Shown here in pieces: positions 1 through 12,516 of a stretch of 64,000 nt of DNA. Made by a program: the position numbers and the translations under genes. The notes beneath the pieces are model-generated. The model was not told the DNA's origin. It was given only the letters and a program-made list of their open reading frames with translations, and made no database searches. Every line of letters begins with the position of its first letter. Positions within the stretch are counted from its first letter, which is position 1. Origin of the DNA: Macrotis lagotis (Eukaryota; Chordata; Mammalia; Peramelemorphia; Peramelidae); contig NC_133661.1 in NCBI RefSeq assembly GCF_037893015.1, positions 181,018,508-181,082,507 of the forward strand. The letters are read 5' to 3'.

Positions 1-90
1 TAATTACTTAGCCGTGTGGCCTTGGGCAAGCCACTTAACCCCGTTTGCCTTGCAAAACCCTAAAAAAAAAAAAAAGAAAGAAAAAAAGAA
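1..90 (+). mobile_element. WSINE1-like tRNA-derived SINE, 3' part cut by window edge
   Basis: Begins inside the element at taattacttagccgtgtggc and runs through ttgggcaagccacttaac to an A-rich tail. This is the family's 3' half. Confidence 0.85.
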
Positions 91-102
91 ATGAATACTA
101 TT

Positions 103-240
103 GGAGCAGCTAAGTGGCACAGTGATAGAGCACTGGCCCCGGAGTCAGACACTAAATTACTTAGCTGTGTGATTTTGGGCAAATCACTTAACCCCATTGC
201 CTTGCAACCCCCTTCCCCGCCCCCCCAAAAAAAGAAAGAA
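103..240 (+). mobile_element. WSINE1-like SINE
   Basis: Starts ggagcagctaagtggcacag and holds the tRNA-like 5' part, then ttacttagctgtgtg and cacttaacccc before an A-rich tail. It has lost about 25 bp in the middle. More diverged than most copies here. Confidence 0.85.
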
Positions 241-2286
241 CACTTTCTTCTCTCATTTTTGCTTAATCTATATTAAGGAAACTCTCTTCTGATAGGTTCT
301 TTCCCCTACCCCCGAACTTCTCTTCCTACCCACCCTTTATATTAGAGTTTTATTTATAAATTCTTTCTTCCTTTTACCTATTTGTCTAACTCTCCCCTCT
401 TTTCTCTCTCTCCATTAAGTAGTTAATTAAATTCCTTTCTTCCTCTCTTACATTTCAACTTACTTTGCTGGGTTTTAAAAAAATTTTCTTCTATTTCTTT
501 TTCCTAAAAAGGATTTCTTTATTCTCAATTCAACTTCATTTTTGTACTTTCTATATTTTTATTTTTTGATTCAGGGGCTTTATACTTTTTTTATTTCTTC
601 TTTACTCTTTTGCTCTTCATGGAATTATAGGGTTTTTTCCCTTTTGCTTCTTTGGAGAGATTTGCCACCATGGACTCAAGTTTTTCCATTCTGCTAATTA
701 TTTTTCCTGTACAGGTCATATAGTTCTGCTCTCAAGATTTATATTTTTCTTTTATATCACTGGTAACATCCTGCTGTGATTCCAAAGAGAATCCACAGGT
801 TTTGCTGCCTCATCAAATTTTGCTTTATTTTTCTTTGTCTTGTAATGTTTTTTCAGAGATGTATGAACTAATTTTAAAGTTCTGGAGGTTGACTTCCTGT
901 TATTAATATTTTCCCTTTTAGGGGCGGCTAGGTGGCGCAGTGGATAAGGCACCGACCCTGGAGTCAGGAGTACCTGGGTTCAAATCCGGTCTCAGACACT
1001 TAATAATTACCTAGCTGTGTCGCCTTGGGCAAGCCACTTGACCCCATTTGCCTTGAAAAAAAAAACCTAAAAAAAAATTTCCCCTTTTGATTTATTTGCT
1101 TGAGCTCAAGGTTTTTTATTTTGTCTTTTTTTATGAGACCTTTGGTAATTTCAGCCTTTTTCCCCCTTTATATATCCCTATCACATACTCTCTTACTAGA
1201 TATTCTTTATTAGAAGATCTTCCCGGGGCTAGACTTCAAAGCTATCTCAGCCTCCTCCCAAATTGGGAAATTAATTTTTTATCAGCTTCAGTTCCTGACT
1301 CAAGCTTCATCTGGAGAAACAACTGTTTCTAGATGCATATTGGTCCCTTTTCCTTCAGGCCTGGAACAGCCCTCCACCCCCACGCTTCCACCTCCACATG
1401 ATATCACCTTACCTCAGTCCCTTCTTTAGTTCTTTGGTTCTTTAGTTCTATGGCTGATCTGCAGCAGAAAGATCAAAAGCAAACCAAAACTTTGGATTTC
1501 AATACTTGTATCTCCTTTATGGGATACAGAGAGCAAGGAATAAGTAACCACACACATTTTAGGTCTGCTGTTTGCTGTCACAGAATGGTGGGGCAAGGGC
1601 AGGGGCAAAGTGTGCTGACAGAGACCTGAGCAGCAACAAAAATATTACTGAGTAGATCTCAGAGCATAAGCCTGAACTGAGGTATGCTACAAAGCCAGAG
1701 TTGGGGCTAGAGGGAAGAGTTTGGTACTGTGTTACCCCTTGGGAATTATCTTTCTCAGCTATCATCACCATACCTTGTTAAAATGAAGACAAATGAAAGA
1801 ATTTTTCCTTCTGTGCCTAGTTTTTATTTTAGGACATTTTGAGAATTCCTGAAAACTTGGTGGGGGAGATATGTCTAATTCTCAATAATATAGGTTTGGG
1901 AGTGACAAGTCCTCCATGATGCTATTCCACAATTCAGTGTCTACTCTAGAAATGAGATCTCAATCCCTTGGGGATTCATACTTCTAGGATGATGCAGATG
2001 ATCAGGCTAGAGATGAGGAAATATCAGGGTGATGATTTCCTGAGACTAGGAGCCCATAATTTAGCCAGTCACTTTCACAAAGATTAGGTTATTCTTGAAG
2101 ATGTCTCCCTCTACAGGGCATAAGCATCTTCATTAATAGCACTTTGGGAATTTTGATGATGTCTCTGTAATGGGTGTGAATAAATTCTATTAACTTAAGT
2201 AATGTTAGTTCACTGACACCAAAGATTCTCTACTATGCAACTGTTTCTGTAATAGTAAAGAATGGAACAGACAGGTCCTTTTCCTC
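241..2286. other. Left intergenic stretch, T-rich, no gene recognised
   Basis: Apart from the SINE at 920-1,077, the T-rich part to about 1,340 vaguely resembles antisense L1 5'/ORF1 sequence. From 1,340 to 2,286 it is unassigned. The short frames show no family resemblance. Confidence 0.5.
920..1077 (+). mobile_element. WSINE1-like SINE, near full length
   Basis: Reads from ggggcggctaggtggcgcag to gccttgaaaaa. The flanks share a ttccc(c)tttt target-site duplication. Confidence 0.9.
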
Positions 2287-2580
2287 ATTCTTTTATCTCT
2301 TTGGAACATAGATGTATTAGCAGTTGTATCACTGGGATATAATATGTAAAGTTTAGTGGCTTTAGTGCATAATTACAAATAGTTTTACAAAACACCTAGA
2401 TCAATTCACAGCTCTACCAATAGAACCTTCATGTGCCTGTTTTATCACAGCCCCTCCAAAAATTGTCACTTTTATTTTTTATCATCCTTGCCAGTCTGGA
2501 AAGTATGAGATGGAATCTCAGTGTTTCTTTAATTTGTATTTCTTGAACTACTTAGATTTAATAAGGACCATTTTTTCTTA
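2287..2580 (-). mobile_element. Marsupial L1 3' fragment, antisense
   Basis: Reads as the reverse complement of the L1 3' region: the tcaattcacagctctaccaa and cccctccaaaaattgtcact motifs. It lies back to back with a plus-strand L1 fragment covering overlapping parts of the element. Confidence 0.65.
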
Positions 2581-2589
2581 GGATTAGTT

Positions 2590-3512
2590 TTCAGACAAAG
2601 AAATCAAAGTTATCTATAGTCATATGAAAAAAAGTGCTCTAAATCACTATTGATCAGAGAAAGAAATTAAAACAACTCTGAGCTACCACTTCACAGCTAG
2701 CAGATAGGCTAATATGACAGAAAAAGAAAATAAGTGTCAGAAGGGATGTGAGATAATTGGGACACTAATGCACTGTTGGTTAAGTTGTGAACTGAACCAA
2801 ACATTCTGGAGAGCAATTTGGAACTATGTCCAAAGGACTATAAAACTGTTCATACCCTTTGACCCAGAAACAAAAAACAAAACCAAAAAAAGTGTGTTGG
2901 AGAGGGGAAGGTATGAAATAATCTCAATATACAAAAATATTTATAACAGCTCTTTTTGTGGTGGCAAAGAATTAGAAATTGAGGGAAAACCCATCGATTG
3001 GGAACAGTTGAACAAAGTTGTGGTATATGATTGTGATGAAATACTTTTGTGCCTTAAGAAATGATGAGCAGGATGGTTTCTGGGATAAAATTTATTTGAA
3101 CTGATACAAAGTGAAGAACATTGTGCATGGTAGCAATAATATTGTAAAATGATCAACTGTGAATGATTTACCTATTATCAACAACACAATATTCTAAGAC
3201 AATTCTAAAGGACTTTCAATTAAAAAAATACTATCCTCCTATAAAGAAAGAACTGATGGAGCCTGAATATGGAATGTAGCATAAAAAAAAAAACCTTTCT
3301 TTAGATTTTTTTGGGGGAAGATGGTCTATTTTTTTTCAAAGCATGACTAATATGAAAATATACTTTGCATGACTGTGCATGTATAACTTATATCAAATTG
3401 ATTGTCTTCTCAGTAAAGGAGAAGGGGAAGGAGAGAATTTGGAAATCAAAATTTTAAAAAATATATGTAAAAAATTGACTATAATTGGAAAAATATTAAA
3501 TAAAACTGTCTA
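2590..3512 (+). mobile_element. Marsupial L1 3' end
   Basis: Contains actattgatcagagaaagaa, attctggagagcaatttgga, taaaactgttcataccc and ctctttttgtggtggcaaag, then the 3' UTR ending near gcatgtataacttatatcaa. The 116-codon frame over 2714-3064 is a decayed piece of this LINE, not a host gene. Confidence 0.8.
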
Positions 3513-5269
3513 TCAATATCCTTTCTCTGTTTTTCAATTGGGAAATCACTCTTACTCTGAAATTTGAATCAGTCCCTTATCTTGGCATAAAAATTTTAAT
3601 TAGACAGAATTGCTGTAAATATTTTGTTTGCATAGCTTTCATAAATTCTGGGGATCTTTGTCCCAATTCCCCAGTTGGTAGCTAACTTTATCACTCCACC
3701 AGGGTCTAGAGAATAACCCCAAAAGATTGGAATAATTTTCTTGTTTGTCTGTATTTGTCTGAATTTTTCTTTGAGGCTTACCTTGTGGATGTTTTACAAT
3801 AATTGTCTCCTGATTTTGTGTCTTAAGCTTCCCTGTCACCATAATAGATTTTTATGGTCAGGTTCTTTTACTTTTGTTCATTCATAATTAAATAGAAAGC
3901 TAGTTCCAGGATTGAAACATAAGATGGTGTCGATGTGGTTTTCCCACAATTAACCATTTGCTGTCCTAAATTCCTTCAATTCCCTCAGTATAAATATCCC
4001 CACTGATACCAAATTCAGGATTTGGATATCTCTGTGATGGGATGTGAAATGAATTTTATCACCCTAAGTACTGTTGGTTCATTGACATCAAGGATTCTTG
4101 AGAATGATCGATTCAGTCTTGATTAGTGTAATCAGAATCATACTCTTAGAGATGAACTTTAAGAGGGAGAGAAAATTCAGATCTAGAGAATAAAGGCTGA
4201 GAGAGAAAGGGAGACCAAGAGGAAAGCCTATAGGGGCTTGCAGCCCATTCAATGGAACCATGGTGGCCAGAGAGATGGCAACAACCAAAGGCAATGGTGA
4301 AGGGATTCCTGGACAATATGGACAAAGTTCTGGGATCAAACCTCTTGGAGAGAAGTTCCTTGACAATTTTGAATTCTAAGAGCAAGAAAGATCTAGAGTA
4401 TAGAAGCAGAGAGAATCAAAGCCACCATTTGGAGAAATGAATCTGGACCTTAACACCACTGCTACTGTAGTAGACTATCTAGGCCTATGGAAAGGGAGCT
4501 CAGTTCTCAAGTTATCCCAAGTACTTACCCTCAAGGAGCTTACATTCTATTGAAAAAGACAATATATAAAAAGGAATTGAAAAGCAGTCAAGGTAGGCAT
4601 AGAAAGTATTCACTCAGGAAACATGATATCAAAGCTTAGAGAGTCAGAAGCACAGAAGAAAGGCAAGTTGTTTCAACTACTTCTTTCTCTTTGTCTCTAT
4701 ATTGGTCCTGCTATTTATCTCTCCCTCTTCCACCCCCACTTCCCTATCTTATACCCCCCATCTTTATTTATGAAAGGATATGAGTCCTGCTTTGGTCACA
4801 AACCCCTGTTTCTGACAATCTTATCTAGCAGTATGGGGCAACAATCTAGGAGCCCTTCTGCCTTCACTCTCCACTGTGTCCTATTTCCTGGCCATTTATA
4901 CTTTCACATTTATCCAGACATTATGTTACCTTGTTCTCTGCTGTCAATCAAGGTTTTTGAGAATATTAAAAATAAGTGAGGGAGATATCAGGTGTTGATC
5001 CTCTATGTGTTGTCTTACCTGTATGCAATAAATCTTGTTCTATATTTATGATGCATTATTCTTTTTAGTATCTAAATGCAGTACTGCTAGAGGACATTTT
5101 GCCCTTTGGTTTAATTCATACTCTGATATTTTTATGAGAAACTGGTTAGTTACATGAATCAAAGACAATAATTGCTAAGACATTCTAAAAGTGAAGTTGA
5201 TATTTATAAGAGCTGGATCACAAGTTACACATCCAAAATTCATTTGAAAGAAGAGAGAATATTTTTCTT

Positions 5270-5422
5270 TTTTTTTTTAGGTTTTTGCAAGGCAAATGGG
5301 GTTAAGTGGCTTGCCCAAGGCCACACAGCTAAGTAATTATTAAGTGTCTGAGACTGGATTTGAACCCAGGTACTCCTGACTCTAAGGCCGGTGCTTTATC
5401 CACTACGCCACCTAGCTGCCCC
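5270..5422 (-). mobile_element. WSINE1-like SINE, full length, antisense
   Basis: A T-run is followed by the reverse complement of the element up to cacctagctgcccc. Flanked by gagaatatttttctt at 5255-5269 and 5423-5437. Confidence 0.9.
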
Positions 5423-5437
5423 GAGAATATTTTTCTT

Positions 5438-5513
5438 TTTTTTTTAGTTTTTTTTTTGCAAGGCAAGTGGGTTTAAGTGACTTGCCCAAGGCCACACAGC
5501 TAGGTAATTATTA
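5438..5513 (-). mobile_element. WSINE1-like SINE, 5'-truncated, second insertion at the same site
   Basis: Only the element's 3' half is present (tail, ttgcaaggcaagtggg, ending taggtaattatta). It is bounded by gagaatatttttctt at 5423-5437 and 5514-5528. Confidence 0.85.
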
Positions 5514-6307
5514 GAGAATATTTTTCTTAAAGAAGAAAAACTTTGCTGAGGGAGAATAAATAGAGACTATCTTCAAATCTATGATAGATTGTAATATGGA
5601 GGAGGAATTCAATTTATAATTAAAGTTATATGTAACTTGAGTTCCAAAGACTTATTGATATAGCATGCTCTTCTTATTGATGGAGATCAATGCTCTAAGC
5701 CTATGTGAAGGGTGAGATAAAGTTGATGAGAGAGGGAAAGAGGAGAGAAACAGTCCTTTCTGATCTGTTCAATTTCTTGAGGTTTAGGGCACTTCTGGCT
5801 TTGAGAGAAGTTAATAATGCTAGTGCCACTTCAGGTTGTTGAAGGGGAAAAAAACACTCTGGGAAGAAGCTGACGACACTATACCTAGCTTGCTGCACCA
5901 GATTTTAGAGAATTTCCCCTCAGGTGAGATCCCACATTTTCTTGATTGTGCTGAATTACCTCTCTCCCAATGGGAAAGCTCCATTCTGTTGTGTCTGGAA
6001 TTATACTTTTCTGTGTATACTTTCTATGATTTCTATGATTGCAACTTAGGTCTCTTTACTAATTGTAACATGTTTTCACTGTGGAACTGCTATTTGTTGG
6101 AAAGTGATCAATCAGAGTTTGGATATTTACTAATCAAAGATTTTTTTTTAGAAGATATTCATGCTTCATCTATTCTAGGGATAGACAGGAAGATCTCAAA
6201 GTTTCCTGACAACTCTGAGATTTTGTAATTATAAAAAGTAAAGATATATCCATAATTCCTAAGGCAGGTGAGAGGTTGGAATTTGGATTTAAGAATCATC
6301 CATCCTT

Positions 6308-6460
6308 GGGGCAGCTAGGTGGGGCAGTGGATAGAGCACCGGCCCTGGAGTCAGGAGTACCTGAGTGAAAATCCATCCTCAGACACTTAATAATTACCTA
6401 GCCGTGTAGCCTTGGGCAAACCACTTAACTCCCTTGCCTTGAAAAAAAAAAAAAAAGAAA
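6308..6460 (+). mobile_element. WSINE1-like SINE with clear target-site duplication
   Basis: Near full length; begins ggggcagctaggtggggcag. The duplication aagaatcatccatc(c/t)ttgg is at 6291-6309 and 6461-6479. Confidence 0.9.
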
Positions 6461-8459
6461 AAGAATCATCCATCTTTGGAAGCAGAGATCACCAAAAGAG
6501 AATGAATACAAAAAGAACAAAGAAAAAATAGACACTTGAAGGAAGGTCACAATTAGAAAAAGAGGTTGGAGAGGTCAGAGGGCAGGGTCAAAGAGAGTAC
6601 ATTATCATGTAAATTAAGGGAAAAAATAGCAAAAAGGGAGTGATCAATGGTGTCAAATGAAAAAAATTTATATAGAATTCATTTTTTTACTGTTTTAACA
6701 ATAAAAATAGAAACTCTCAGCAAAACAAAAAAAATAGGGTTAGGATTGAATTTGCCAGGAAAGGTCATGAGTCAAATTCAATAATGGTCTTTCCTTGGAC
6801 CCAAAAAGTTGTGATTCCATTATATCAGAACAAGGACAAGTGTCTCATTGCAATGTTAGGCCCCAATTTCCAAAACTCCAGACTTTCCAGACTGAGAACA
6901 ACTCATAGGCCAAAATCAATGTTGTTATATAAGCAGTAATTATTTTCATGGTGATCTTTTTGCAAATATTTATAATTAGTACTGCAATATAGTGGTTATG
7001 GGATGACCAAACATCCAATGAAATAATGCTTCTTATTGCATTTTATCATATAATAAAACTCGCTCTCCCAATTCCTTTCTTTGTGAATGATCCTATTTGT
7101 TGCAACTTCCATCTTTCTTCTGGTTCCATGTATAACAGCTATATGATTTCTTGTTTGTCATTGGACAAGGATCTCCACACAGAGTATCAACAATCAAATT
7201 ATAGTTTATTGAAGGTCTAAAAATGTGTCATCTTTAGTACTTTCTTCCCACCTTCCTATCATACCTACACTGTCACTTCAGATGCAAAAGAGGGTTGGAC
7301 AATACTGAAGAGCATTTTTTTCCCCCTTGGGTTGTCAAAGTCAAAAAAATAATGCTATCACCTGGTGGTCAATCAGGTCCATATAAAATTTCTTAGGCTG
7401 TCCAATGGTTAGAAACAACTAGAAGAAGAAACAGACAATAGGGAAAGTTGCCAAGTCTTAGACCAACAGGAACTATTTAAGGGGGTGGAAGGAACAAAGG
7501 CATTATAGTTTTAAAAAAATTTTCTGGAATGAACTTACTATAGATCAGATAGAACAATGGAACTAGAGTGGGAAATCAAGAAGAAAATGGAATTCCTTGT
7601 TGACATAAGAACCAGATTTGCTTCTAAGACCTAGTGCCAAAGAATTCCCAAAACTCTAACATACAAGAAGTACATGGATTTATATATTTGAAGCATCTCT
7701 GCCTTTGTACACCCAGAACCAGTTCTTGGCATAAATGAAATCAGGAAAATAGAATAAAAGGACATTGACTTGAGAACCTTCTCATGACTTCCAATGACAG
7801 TGATTTCCTTGATTGGTAGGTAAAAGGGAACTTTGGCAGGGGAAGAAATGGCATGGTCAAGGAGTCTCTGGAATCCTAGCTGGCTTGCTGTCCCACTCCC
7901 ATGTCTGGGCCTCTCCTAACTATATGTTCTGATATATTACCTTGTTCCTTGGCATAAGACCATTGCTATCAAGATGGTCTTATGATCTTTCCCTTACCTT
8001 GCTTCTAGAGATAAGCCTTACCACTACTCTGATGCTTGATGAGAATACCTCATCCACACTTAGAAGCTAAAGAGGATTGCCCTATCTCCATTCAGATGGT
8101 TGGGAGAAATACACTAGAAAAAAACCACTCAACTCTAGTCAGTGGAGCAATCCCTGCCCATTTTTTTGTCTTCCACCTTCAATTAATACCCAAAGATCAG
8201 CTCTTCCTTGCTACAGCTATTATTTAACTTCTAAGGGTCTTGATCCTGGTGTTCTGTTACCTGCTAATGCTCCCCTATTAGGCCCCTGATTGACTTCCTG
8301 CGTGAAATTTCTAACAGCCTTAAACAAGTTGTCAACATATCCTATTTTGCACCCTGATTCTGAAAACTAGCTTAACCACAATATTTTGGGTTAAATTGAT
8401 AAACAACGATGACTTAAGATCTGTTCCAGAGTCTAAGGGACAGCACTATTTCTTATTAG

Positions 8460-8540
8460 CTTTAGACCACACGCACACGGGCGCACGGGCACACACACAC
8501 AGACACACACACACAGACACACACACACACACACAAACAC
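8460..8540 (+). repeat. Imperfect (CA)n microsatellite
   Basis: cacacgcacacgggcgcacg followed by cacacaga and longer CA runs. Interrupted by cg, gg and ga steps. Confidence 0.9.
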
Positions 8541-9300
8541 GTCACTCCTGAACCTATATAAGCACTCCTCCCTCCCTAAATGGTGTGCCCCTAACTGAGC
8601 AGGAGAAACATCCTCCTGGTGAACTCATTATAGGTTTTGCCACATGTCTTGCTGGCCTCTTGACCTTGTTCATATCCACCACTGGCCTCTGGTAGTGCTA
8701 AGAATCTTTGCACCACTAATAAAGCATCCTGGAATGACCTTTGGAGTTGTCCCTACTTAAGAGAGACTCCAACAAAATTACCTGGATAGGTAATAGGTCA
8801 AGTCAAGGTCACAGATACCTCTCTTTAGAAGTGGGAATGCAGTGGGAAATTGGGTAATAGTTACACTTTCAACACAAAGGATATAGAGGTAAAAAGCAGA
8901 GACAAGCATTGAAAGAGGTACAGAGGCAAAGACATGACTTGGGGACAGTCATTGGAGTTAGAAGCACCATGACCTCAATGAAGAGGGAAGAGGGCTCAGG
9001 TGATAGGAGTTTGAGATTTTATTTTTATATAATTTTGCGGGGAAACAAACCAACTCCTATTGGGACCATCTTGGGGTTAGTTCATTAATATATCCAAATC
9101 ATCTCTTAAAATTTCAGTCATCATCTCAAAGTTATCAGCATCTTTTTTGATATTCTGTTGGTGGAGGTCTAGATTTTTTCTGGAATTTATATATCAACTT
9201 GGCAAGCAATACCAATTTGACTTCCCCTGACTCAACATATAGTAATAGGATGTGAATTTTGGTTAATACATAATATAATTTGTAACTTACGATCCTTTGA

Positions 9301-9437
9301 TTTTTTTTTTAGATTTTTGCAAGGCAATGGGGTTAAGTGACTTGCCCAAAGCCACACACCTAGGTAATTATTAAGTGTCTGAGGCCAAATTGGAACTCCA
9401 GGACTGGTGCTCTATCCACTGCACCACCTAGCCACCT
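9301..9437 (-). mobile_element. WSINE1-like SINE, antisense
   Basis: T-run, then atttttgcaaggcaatgggg, to accacctagccacc. It carries a small internal deletion next to tggaactccaggac. Confidence 0.88.
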
Positions 9438-9879
9438 CTCTTTTGATCTTTAAGGCAGTTTGTCCTCAACTTCCAGATTTCCCTTAGCAATATTATTTTC
9501 TGCTATTGCCCATTTATAATGGTTACTTATAAACTTACTATACTGACTAGAAAGGTGGGGGGTAGAATGGTCAAAAGGACAAGAATGGAATACTATTGTG
9601 CAATAAGAAGTGATAGCTTTGAGAAATTCAAGAAGAAAAAGGGGAATTATTTCTATGTTATGTGACAAAGCAAAATAAGCAAAATCATGGAACCAATACT
9701 CACAATTGTTACAAAAATGTAACTAAAAGGATCATGAAAAGGAAGTTGAATTATTAGTTCAACTCACTGAATTCTTCAGAAAAACCAGTAAAAATCTCAG
9801 AGAATTAATAATAGTTACTATCCATTTTGTTAATTTGATTTAGCATTTTAATATATGCAAAATCTTTTACAAGTCTTCT

Positions 9880-10072
9880 CAGTCAATCTCACAGCAACCT
9901 ATGAAGTGGGTTCTATTATTGTCTCTATTTTTACATATGAGGAAACTGAGGTTGTGAGAGGTAAAGAGCCTTTTCCAAGGTCATCCAGGTAGTAGGCATG
10001 TGAGGCAGGATTTGAACATAAGTCTTCCTAAAACTGAGGTCAGCACTCTATCCATTATGTCACATCATATAC
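9880..10072 (-). mobile_element. MIR element, antisense
   Basis: tatgaggaaactgaggttgt, then ccaaggtcatccaggtagta and gcaggatttgaacataagtc: the reverse complement of the MIR core and tRNA-like part. Confidence 0.75.
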
Positions 10073-10210
10073 CTCCTCTCTTAATGCAGAAAAGTAGTGG
10101 ACTATTAGGAAAGAATACTGTCAGAAATGGACTTAAAATCAGAATACTTTGCTGAAATGTTATTTTTTTTATCACCAGGGATGGTTCCATTTGGAGATAG
10201 TGGAAAATGA

Positions 10211-10362
10211 TTTTTTTTTAGATTTTTTTAAGGCAATGGGGTTAAGTGGTTTGCCCAAGGCCACATGGCTAGGTAATTATTAAGTGTCTGAGGTCGGATT
10301 TGAACCCAGGTACTCCTGACTCCAAGGCCAGTGCTCTATTCACTGTGCCACCTAGCCACCCC
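10211..10362 (-). mobile_element. WSINE1-like SINE, antisense, intact ends
   Basis: Flanked by a perfect 14-bp duplication tggaaaatgatttt at 10201-10214 and 10363-10376. The duplication overlaps the T-run. Confidence 0.9.
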
Positions 10363-11810
10363 TGGAAAATGATTTTGATGAACAAAAAAAAGACATCAAT
10401 AAAATGTTTTTTTAATGTAAGATAAAATTTCAGCTTTCTTTTCTCCCCTATCCAGTTTACCCCCCTCTAAAGTCAGCACTTTGAAAAGTTAACTCAAAAA
10501 CATCTTTGACCTGTCATGAGCTTTGTGCTGATCTCCAATCATGGATCACTCCCATCATCTGCTTCCCCAATCATGGGTAATCCCCATCCCATTAGTTTGC
10601 TCATGTTGTCGAATGAAGTCATGAAACTGTACTCATTGGAGTACGGTAAAATTGAAGTTAGCTAACCTCAGATGCTCATTGCTCCTTGGCAATTATTTCA
10701 TTCATCCCTATGAATTCCCCACAGCAGCTGTTACAAACTCTCTACTCTCTTTCAGTCTCATGCTCTCCCCCCCCACCTCAACTCTTACATTGAGTAGATG
10801 ACTTAGTCTTTGACTAAAGTGAGAAAATCAAGGACATTTGTTGAACTGTGCATTCCTTCAATTCCCTTCAGCTGTACCTCAAAATGTTTCTGTATCTTTG
10901 TTTTCTCCTCCTTCCTTCCTATCAGAGGAAGATTTACCCTATCTTTCCCCAGTCCTCTGCCCTTTTCTCTGATCCCTTCTCACCTCTTCATAAATCTTAG
11001 CTAATCATTTCTTTTCTTAACCTCATTTTACTTTCCAATGGTTCCTTTTCTATTGTCTCATGTCCTTTCCTTAAAAACAAAAGATATCTTTTGTCCATTC
11101 TAGTTTCCACTCACCTAAAGAGAGGTGAGCCTTCACTTCTCTAGCTCAATTCCTTCAAATCTGGCTTTTACTCTTCACTCCATTCACACAGTTCCATTGA
11201 AAAGGCTGTCTTAAAGGTCATCAAATAGCCTCCTAATTGCCAAGTCCAGTTGCCTTGTCTCAGTCCTTATCCTCTTGACCCACCTCAGATTTCAGACATT
11301 AGATCTCTAGTCCAACCTCTTCATTTAGACCATTATAATAGCTTCTTAAGTTATAATCTCCCTCTTCTCCATCTCCCTCTTCTCCAATTAACCTCCAATA
11401 AAGCCCCCAAAATAATCAACCTCAAGTACCTCCCTGCTCAATAAGCTTAAGTCGTTTAACCCTGATTGGCTCATATTCAGGGGCATCTCCAGTCATTCTA
11501 ATTAAAATCTGGCCCCTGGACCCAGATGACTCCAGAGGAGTAATTGAGGTTTATGACTTAGAAGAGCTGCCCCCTCCACTCAAATCTAATTCACATGCAT
11601 GTCATGGCATCACCTCCCTGATGTCATGAACTTCTTCAAGACTGAAGGACAAGCATCATCAAGCTACTTTGCTTTCATGTTTAACTCTTTATGACCTTAT
11701 TTGGGATTTTCTTGGTAGAGATACTAGAATGTAATGATACAAAGTCATCAGGTTTTTGCTATTTTCTTCTCCAGTTCATTTTATAGATGAGACATTTAAG
11801 ACAAGAGTAG

Positions 11811-11952
11811 GGCGGCTAGGTGGCGAAGTGGATGGAGCACTGGCCCTGGAGTCAGGAGTACCTGAGTTCAGATCTGACCTCAGACACTTAATAATTGCCT
11901 AGCTGTGTGACCTTGGGCAAGTCACTTAACCCCATTGCCTAAAATAAAAAAA
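11811..11952 (+). mobile_element. WSINE1-like SINE
   Basis: Begins ggcggctaggtggcgaagtg. Perfect 13-bp duplication aagacaagagtag at 11798-11810 and 11953-11965. The SINE has inserted just after a diverged repeat. Confidence 0.9.
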
Positions 11953-12390
11953 AAGACAAGAGTAGAAGGACAGCTAGAAAGTGTCTGAGGCCAGATTAGA
12001 ACCCATGAAAATGAGTCTTCCTGATTACAAGTCCAGTGCTCTATTCCCTTCAACTCCTAGCTTCCTACAATAAGCTAGAGTGGTTTCCTATTACTTCCGG
12101 GATAACACTTCTAGGACAGCATGCCTTTGTTTCATTATAAACCCTTCCCATTATAGCTTCAGCCTAATTTTTCATCCATATCACATGACTCTTGTTCACA
12201 CAGTTCTGTCTAAACTGATTTACTAGCTGCTTCCTCTAAAAAAATAACCCTTGTCTTTTCTCCTTTTCTGTCCACAGGCTACCTCCACCACTCATGCCTA
12301 GCCTCCACTTCTTGGAATCCCTAACTTCAGTTATATCTCAAGCTCAGCACTTACACCAGAATCTCCTGGAGAACAAAGAAGGATTCTTTG

Positions 12391-12516
12391 GGGGCAGTTA
12401 GGTGGCACAGTGGATAGAGCACTGACCCTGGAGTCAGGAGGACCCGAGTTCAAATTTGACCTGTGTAACCTTGGGCAAGTCACTAAACCCCACTTTCTTG
12501 CAAAAACCTTAAAAAA
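12391..12516 (+). mobile_element. WSINE1-like SINE inside an L2-like relic
   Basis: Begins gggggcagttaggtggcaca. The stretch with the acacttaataatt motif is deleted. L2-like sequence (about 12,060-12,620) continues on both sides. Confidence 0.85.

Larger units (their letters stand above)
3513..9300. other. Left intergenic stretch, old unassigned repeats, no gene recognised
   Basis: Contains the SINEs listed at 5,270, 5,438 and 6,308 and the CA tract. The remainder looks like old transposon-derived or unique non-coding DNA. No frame over 130 codons, and none has recognisable motifs. A possible solo LTR near 8,550-8,775 is discussed in the findings. Confidence 0.5.

Noticed and set aside
2714-3064. 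116-codon plus-strand open frame
   Set aside because: Its sequence is the 3' part of a marsupial L1, including UTR-type motifs. Not a host gene.
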